From Chamaecyparis obtusa (Eukaryota > Streptophyta > Pinopsida > Cupressales > Cupressaceae): a DNA stretch of 64,000 nucleotides. The translations under genes and the position numbers were made by a program. The DNA lies in the NCBI GenBank assembly GCA_027943335.1, contig BSBK01003256.1, forward strand, positions 1 through 64,000. The letters run 5' to 3'. The notes under the pieces are model-generated. The model had not been told where the DNA came from. It made no database searches and worked only from the letters and a program-made list of their open reading frames with translations. Below, one piece after another: positions 58,210 through 64,000 of the stretch; the stretch's first letter is position 1; the number at the start of each line of letters is the position of its first letter.

Positions 58210-59326
58210 TGTTAGGAATGGGAACACTGAGAGGGGGGGGGTGAATTAGTGTTCACTATATTTTAACTTTTCACTTTAATCTGAATACTGAATTATAAAT
58301 GCTTAAGTATTGAATTAAACATTCACATAAACATGAAATCAACACATGACACCAATATGGTTATGGGGAAACCCAAATAGGTAAAAACCCCGGTGGGACT
58401 TGATACCCACTAATATTCTACACTAGTGTTTTATGATCCTTGTTAGAAGATCCTTTACCCTATGAGGAGTAGCTTTACAATTATTTTAGTATAGTAGACC
58501 CAATTAAGGGTTGGACCCTATTAGGAGTCTTTTACAATGATCCCTATTAGGGGAGTGGACTCACTATCCTAGAGCTCACTGCTCAAATGATGAAGGCTAC
58601 AACCTTCTGAGATCAGATACACACTATATCTACTGGTGAACTGTTGTTGTGACACTGCTTGTCAAATCAGTTCCTTTAGTGCATTGATGCTTTGACCTCT
58701 TACAAAGCTCTAATACATCATATTCTCTCTTCACATACCTTTTCTCTACTTCTCACAACTCTATTACAACTTTCTTGACTTCCATACCAATTACAATGGG
58801 TGCACCTTATATTTATGCACTCATATCAATTATACAATTAGGTCGGCCCTATAACTAATTACAAATAACACTTCCAAATTAATTGGCTTAAGCATGATTA
58901 AAATTATACATATACATATGTCAGAAACCTAAATACAATGGTCGCATAGCCTCTACAACATTAATTTACAATCGCAAACCAAAATAGTCACTGTCGGCTC
59001 TATGCTTTGTTCTCTATTGACACACACTAGCCGTGCAACTTCAACTGACTGTAACTTTCACATCTTTGCATATCTACTTATGCACTCTTAGACTTAGCAT
59101 AAGTATAGTCTAACAACCCTAACTTCTAGGGCACATACCATAATTCATCCGCACGTATGGGCGCAGGTGCTCTGAGCTGCAAGAACTTTGTATGCTGTCT
59201 AGTCTTCAACACTTAACTAATTTTTGATCTTACACTTGGTGCGTTGACTCCAAACTACTATATGACTTTGTTGCTATAATGACAACACTATATCTAGTCA
59301 TATACTTCAATATAGATAACTTTCCA
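58210..59326 (-). repeat. 3' LTR of the pol-less element
   Basis: On the plus strand it begins TGTTAGGAATGGG and ends about CTTTCCA, giving TG…CA ends and about 1117 bp. Its first 424 bp match 63577-64000 at about 96% by eye. A minus-strand TATA-like site (ATAAATATAAG) lies near 58810. The right-hand end is set by the purine tract and is approximate. Confidence 0.85.
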
Positions 59327-59342
59327 ATAATCTCCCCCTTTT
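59327..59342 (-). other. Polypurine tract of the pol-less element
   Basis: On the minus strand AAAAAGGGGGAGATTAT adjoins the LTR start. A second, similar tract (GTCAAAGGGGGAG, near 59470-59485) lies about 140 bp upstream, each preceded by a TT(A)ATG-containing word. Confidence 0.65.
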
Positions 59343-59527
59343 TCATTAATGGCAACAAAGGAATATGGCCAAGTCTCTATCTTATCCTTTACACAAAAAA
59401 CTTTTGTCTTCTATATATTTTATACATACTCTTATATCTCCTTATACATCTTATATACTCCATATTCTATACAACTCCCCCTTTGACATTAATGACAAAG
59501 GTGCATCAAAAAACTTTATCTACATAC

Positions 59528-61961
59528 ACTCACTGAGGGAAAACATCTGGATATGCAATCTTTAGTTTCTGGATCTCCTGCTTCCAAAAGGTTGTTAGAG
59601 AATTGACTATCTGTAGATGGGCACATAATGCATATTGAAGCTTCTCCATCTTCTCCAATTCTGTGCTTGGACCTTGATCATAGGTTATCATGGTCGCATC
59701 AATCTCCTTTGTGTTTTGACTAAGAATGTCTAGTGAGGGTGCAAGAGCGTTCCTCAACTGAGTCTATCTAGACCTTATCTTCTCCATTTCTTTCTCTGCC
59801 TTCTCAATTATGTCTAACTGACCTTGATAGACATTGTTACACATGTTTGCATCAATGGTTGTGTCTAGCACTGAAATCTTCACCTTCTCAATCATTGTCT
59901 CTATATTTTTCATCTTCTTAAGATGGGCATCAGTGAACTTATCCTAATCCATGGATTCTACAATGACTTTCCTTCCTTGATTTGCAAAATCCTTCAATGA
60001 TGCCTGACCAGACTTAAGAGAGTTCAAGTCTAGTGCAAAATTACTCATCAGTTCATCTAATCTCCTTTTTAAGTACTTCTCCTCTGCCACTATGGCCACA
60101 AATTATTCTAGGCTTGAGAAATTGACTTTGAACTAAGAGATGACTGTGCTCACATCATCAACTGAATGTAAATTTACCATTTTCTTATCCTCTGGCAAAA
60201 AACTATTCAAGATATTTACTAATTCCACTAGGAGAGGATTTCTCATTACTTGCTTCTCCTTAGCATTCTCCATAGCTAGGATGCTCAACTTAATCAGGTC
60301 TTCTTCCTTCTAGGAGTCCAAACTAGTGTGAAACTTGACAACAATGCTGAGGTGGGAGTGATGGGAGTGCTATCCATCACCTCTTGCTTCACCTTGAGAA
60401 AATCAATAGAAAATTCATCTTTCTTTTATACCTCTACTCCTTTCTTTTCTTCTTCTTTCTCATCAGATATATTTTCTATGATTACCTCTTCTTGTTGAGT
60501 GGGAGGGGTATTGCTACATAAGATTTTTGCTTCCTTAGTGCTGACAAATGCTTCCTCAAACTTGTCCAACTCCTTATCAGTATCCGCCATGGCTATTTCC
60601 ACATTATCTATGATAATTGTGCTATCTTTGGGTGAGTATGTCATAGGCACAAACTGATCTACTTTTGTTTGAGTTTCTGCTATGGATGTTGAGTTCTAAG
60701 GACCTGTCATTAGTACATTAGTGGGCTCTACCACTTTATCTTCCTTAATGGGTGCATGAGTGATGGGTGCAGTGGGTGGTTTGATCTATTGTTCCAACAA
60801 CACCTTCTCAAAGGCCTTCTCTATTTCCTTTGTTATCAACTCATAATCTTTATTCTTCATGTGAAGAGTCCTCATTTTATTTCTTAGGTGTGGCTTCACC
60901 AAATTCAATATCAAATCCACTTCTTCTTTAGAAAATACAGGCAGAGTGTCTTCTAGCACTTTTTCCTTGATCCTTAGGTCTTCTTCATTTGCTTGTCTTT
61001 TAAGGTTTTCTAGAATGTCCTGTACATTATCTGGTATTTCTAGTTTCAATTCTAGAACTATCTTTTTGAACTTTATCATATGTTTGATAATCATACCATG
61101 AATTTTAGACTTATCAATCTCACTGTATGATTCATAGAACTTCCCTATTTGATTAATTCTTCCCTCATCAACAATTCATGCATATAGAACTTTGAGGCTA
61201 GGTCTGAATCCTACCTGAGGAGGTGCTTGAGTGTTTTTCTTGCTCCTTAATGCTCATGAGGATGGATGACTAGTGCTAGCTTCTTTCTTTCTCTTGAATA
61301 AAGGCTTATACTCCGGAGGAGTATCTTTGGGCGCAAAAGGAGTATTGTCCTCTTTATCCTTCTGACTGTCATCTTTCTCAATTTTTATCTTCTTTATCTT
61401 GGGATCTTCTTGTTCTTCTGTTGCACTCTTCAATTCTAGGGAAATATTCTCATCCCTTGCTTTATCAAAATCTACTTGTGATACACCATGAATCCTTAGA
61501 ATCTTTGATGTGACCTTTGCAACCTTTCTTTTTGTTGCAGCACTATTCAGCTTAGCATCAACTTCTCTAGTCTTCTCTTCATAGGTTCCCCACCTAGGTT
61601 CATTGTCATCTTTGGGTGCTGATAGTAGTACCTGTGCATAAGCTTCAAGAAATTGTTCTTCAACCTCATAGAACTCATATGCCATGGCATATTCAACAAT
61701 GGGGTGATCATTCCATTTTGTGTATTTATCCATGAAGGTTTTGTCTAGTTTTAACATTGTGTCCATGTGCACCCTTAACCTATCAATTCCAACAAGTTCC
61801 TTCTTACAATAGATGTAATCCCTTATGTCTTCTACATGCATGACGCCCATTGGCGTGTAGGAGAATGCTCCCTCTAAATCATCTAGGGTTGATTTAAATG
61901 GGTGCCTCTTGAAAACATACCGCTTCTTCTCAACAACATCAAAAACAATAGGAGTGGCCAT
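59528..61961 (-). pseudogene. Long charged ORF of unknown function in the pol-less LTR element
   Basis: Starts MATPIVFDVVEKKRYVFKRH at 61961 and can be followed for about 800 codons to PDVFPQ and a stop at about 59530. The first 235 codons are open (61254-61961). Later parts share the frame down to about 60315, where one frameshift occurs. About ten single in-frame stops interrupt the whole. The first third is globular-looking (DDLEGAFSYTPMGVMHVEDI, WNDHPIVEYAMAYEFYEVEE). The rest is rich in Glu, Lys and Asp with long helical, coiled-coil-like stretches. No protease, RT, integrase or envelope feature and no membrane segment. It occupies the place of pol. I do not recognise it. Confidence 0.6.
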
Positions 61962-62319
61962 GACTTACTTGATATTTGCTTTCTAAATGATCTCTGAGAT
62001 GTTATGATGGTTTTCAAATCGGCACAACAAGCTAGGGTTTCTACAACCAATCAAATGCACTGCAATCACTGATAACTTAATCTCCAACTCTTCACAACAA
62101 CTTCCAAGGCTCAATCTACTCTCCAATCACTCTGAGTATGAATGCAATGAGTGAACAAACAACTTTCTATGTACTTAAAGTAAGAAATTCACCATTAATG
62201 CAACTCGCGTAAACTAGGTTGTTACTTCAAATTTTCAAACTTGAGTTCCGCTAACAATCAACATGTGTGCTCTTGTACAAAGGTTTCTATACACTCCAAA
62301 AGCTTAATTCCAAAGGCTC

Positions 62320-63517
62320 ATACTCTAAGGATGAGTATACCAGCCACGTAGGGGTCTAGAGATAAATTAGCTCCCCCTATGACCCTGAGGGCCATTCATG
62401 TAGATGTAGAGGGTGCATCCACTGGTGATGCATCCAATACATTACCATCAACATTTTCTTTCTTTCCACCTAACCAAATCATGCTCGCATCTTCTGATGC
62501 CTTTACAAACTTGACTTCTGCTTTAGGATCCAAAATTGGTTCTTCGGCCTTTTTAGGGCTTTCCTGACCTTGTGTCCTTGATCTACAAAACTTTGAGATA
62601 TGTCCAACCTTGTTACAGGTGTGACAAATCATTAGAGGTCTATTATTCCTTGATGCATTGACATGAGTCATCATTCTACATTGTTTTGTTGTATGACCAT
62701 TATAGTTACATATCTGACATGTGACATTCTGAGAACTTCTTGCATTGGTCTGATTCTGATTTCTTTGATTATGCTGAATCTTGTTCTTCTTACTAGTCTT
62801 GCAATTTATTTCTCTATGACCAAATCTATTACATGTATAACAATAACCATTAAAAGGCTTTACCTCTGTACAGTTCCTTGCAATGTGTCCATGCTTGTTA
62901 CATGCAAAATAGGTGCATTCAACAGGCTTGCACTCATTTTTAGGAGGAATACCATTGTCTTTGGTTTGATCTTCAGTCTTCTCAATATCAGTAGATTCCT
63001 TTTATGTCTCCTTTCTTGCTCGCATCTTATCAATTTGATTTTGTGCTTCATTATATCCAATACAGCTAGTGTCTCCTTTAATTCTTCTTGCATACAACTA
63101 TGATTCTACCAATTCAGCACTGGTGTGTAATTTGTCAATGTGGTTCTTTGCATCTTTCAATTCAAACTCCAATCTTGCTTTGCAATTCTTTAGATCCAAG
63201 ATTTCCAAATTTGCTTCCCTTAACTCTTCATTGAGTTGAAGGTTCTCCTTTACTTGTTCATTGTAGACATCTTGATTGTTCATCAGTTTATCATCAAGTT
63301 CTTCAAGTTGACTCACCAAGGATGCATTTTCTTCATTCAAATTCTTGACTTTTTCTTGAAGATCACTGTTAGAATGTCCCTTCAAATCCTTTCTTAGTTT
63401 CTTGATAACTAATTGAGCATCACTAACTTTTTCTTTTAGTTTTTCAATTTCTCTTTTTGAGTTGTCCAGGTCTTCAAGAGTTGCTTCAAGATTCTTCTTC
63501 AAATATTCTTTGTCCAT
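62320..63517 (-). pseudogene. Coiled-coil plus CCHC zinc-knuckle protein (gag-like) of the pol-less element
   Basis: ATG at 63517, about 44 nt after the primer site. Residues 1 to about 138 form a long heptad-rich coiled coil (MDKEYLKKNLEATLEDLDNS…). After an in-frame TAG and a TAA come four zinc knuckles: a first lacking its first Cys (TYFACNKHGHIARNC), then CYTCNRFGHREINC, CQICNYNGHTTKQC and CHTCNKVGHISKFC, all in one frame, ending at a TGA (62396). No frameshift was seen. It resembles the C-terminal part of a plant copia Gag (coiled coil plus nucleocapsid), but the capsid domain normally in front is missing. Likely role: RNA binding. Confidence 0.7.
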
Positions 63518-63560
63518 GATCTCTGGTCCTCAAGTGGTTAAACTTCATTACTGAGGACCA

Positions 63561-63576
63561 AATCTCTGATACCAAT
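63561..63576 (-). other. Primer-binding site of the pol-less element
   Basis: On the minus strand ATTGGTATCAGAGATT follows the LTR end (CCTAACA). TGGTATCAGAG matches the initiator tRNA-Met type site. Confidence 0.9.
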
Positions 63577-64000
63577 TGTTAGGAATGGGAACACTGAGAG
63601 GGGGTGGTGAATCAGTGTTCACTATATTTTAACTTTTCACTTTAATCTGAATACTGAATTATAAATGCTTAAGTATTGAATTAAAAATTCACATAAACAT
63701 GAAATCAACACATGACACCAATATGGTTATAGGGAAACCCAAATAGGTAAAAACCTCGGTGGGACTTGATACCCACTAATATTTTGCACTAGTGTTTTGT
63801 GATCCTTGTTAGAAGATCCTTTACCCTGTTAGGAGTAGCTTTACAATACTTTTAGTATAGTAGACCTGGTTAAGGGTTGAACCCTATTAGGAGTCTTTTA
63901 CAATGATCCCTGTTAGGGGAGTGGACTCACTATCCTAGATCTCACTACTCAAATGATGAAGGCTACAACCTTCTGAGATCAGATACACACTATATCTACT
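63577..64000 (-). repeat. 5' LTR of the pol-less element (partial)
   Basis: Colinear with 58210 onward; cut by the window end after 424 bp, so about 700 bp are missing. Confidence 0.9.

Larger units (their letters stand above)
58210..64000 (-). mobile_element. LTR retrotransposon without pol, carrying two unusual ORFs (partial; 5' LTR runs off the window)
   Basis: Minus-strand element: 3' LTR 58210-59326, purine tract near 59330, an interior of about 4.25 kb, primer site 63561-63576, and the 5' LTR from 63577 past the window end. The interior holds a coiled-coil/CCHC frame (63517-62320) and a long unknown frame (61961-59528). No protease, RT, RNase H or integrase motif is found in any frame, and there is little room for one. 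It is therefore non-autonomous but not coding-free. It interrupts LINE ORF1. The target duplication would be ACCTT (58205-58209); its partner lies outside the window. Confidence 0.85.

Overview
This is a plant nuclear window from a large, retrotransposon-filled genome. It is AT-rich and dominated by plant-type LINEs with a C-terminal RNase H, Ty1/copia and Ty3/gypsy remnants, and a Tat-type Ty3/gypsy element with a second RNase H. A large-genome seed plant, perhaps a gymnosperm, is my inference; no single-copy marker proves it. No bacterial, organellar, rRNA, tRNA or CRISPR feature was seen.

Layout. 1-4850: decayed Ty3/gypsy pol and its noncoding surroundings. 4851-10364: mostly unique AT-rich DNA holding the only host-gene candidate, a small three-exon gene (7804-9600). 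10365-27498: head-to-tail units of about 3 kb built from a copia integrase fragment plus noncoding blocks, opened by a four-level nest. A LINE (14621-23266) sits in one unit, a solo LTR (16860-20995, minus) sits in the LINE, and a 2.56-kb LTR element without gag or pol (17238-19801) sits in the solo LTR. Each junction is marked by a target-site duplication. 27499-31603: AT-rich, with minus-strand CCHC gag-like and unknown ORF remnants and a long TA microsatellite. 31604-46965: an almost intact 15.4-kb Tat-lineage element with near-identical 1454-bp LTRs, a perfect 5-bp target duplication and one uninterrupted reading frame broken only by three stop codons. 46971-52440: AT-rich, with two diverged copies of an unrecognised minus-strand ORF. 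About 52440-58209: a second LINE (minus) with ORF1, endonuclease, RT and RNase H remnants. 58210-64000: a minus-strand LTR element inserted in that LINE's ORF1, carrying a coiled-coil/CCHC frame and a long unknown charged ORF but no pol; its 5' LTR runs off the window.

Functionally nothing forms an operon or pathway. The Tat element carries the standard LTR, primer site, gag, protease, RT, two RNases H, integrase, purine tract, LTR order. The pol-less LTR elements would need enzymes in trans. The best candidates for something undescribed are the pol-less two-ORF LTR family at the right end, with a possibly related remnant at 28.0-29.3 kb, the related unknown ORFs at 49.4-51.0 kb, and the small three-exon gene.
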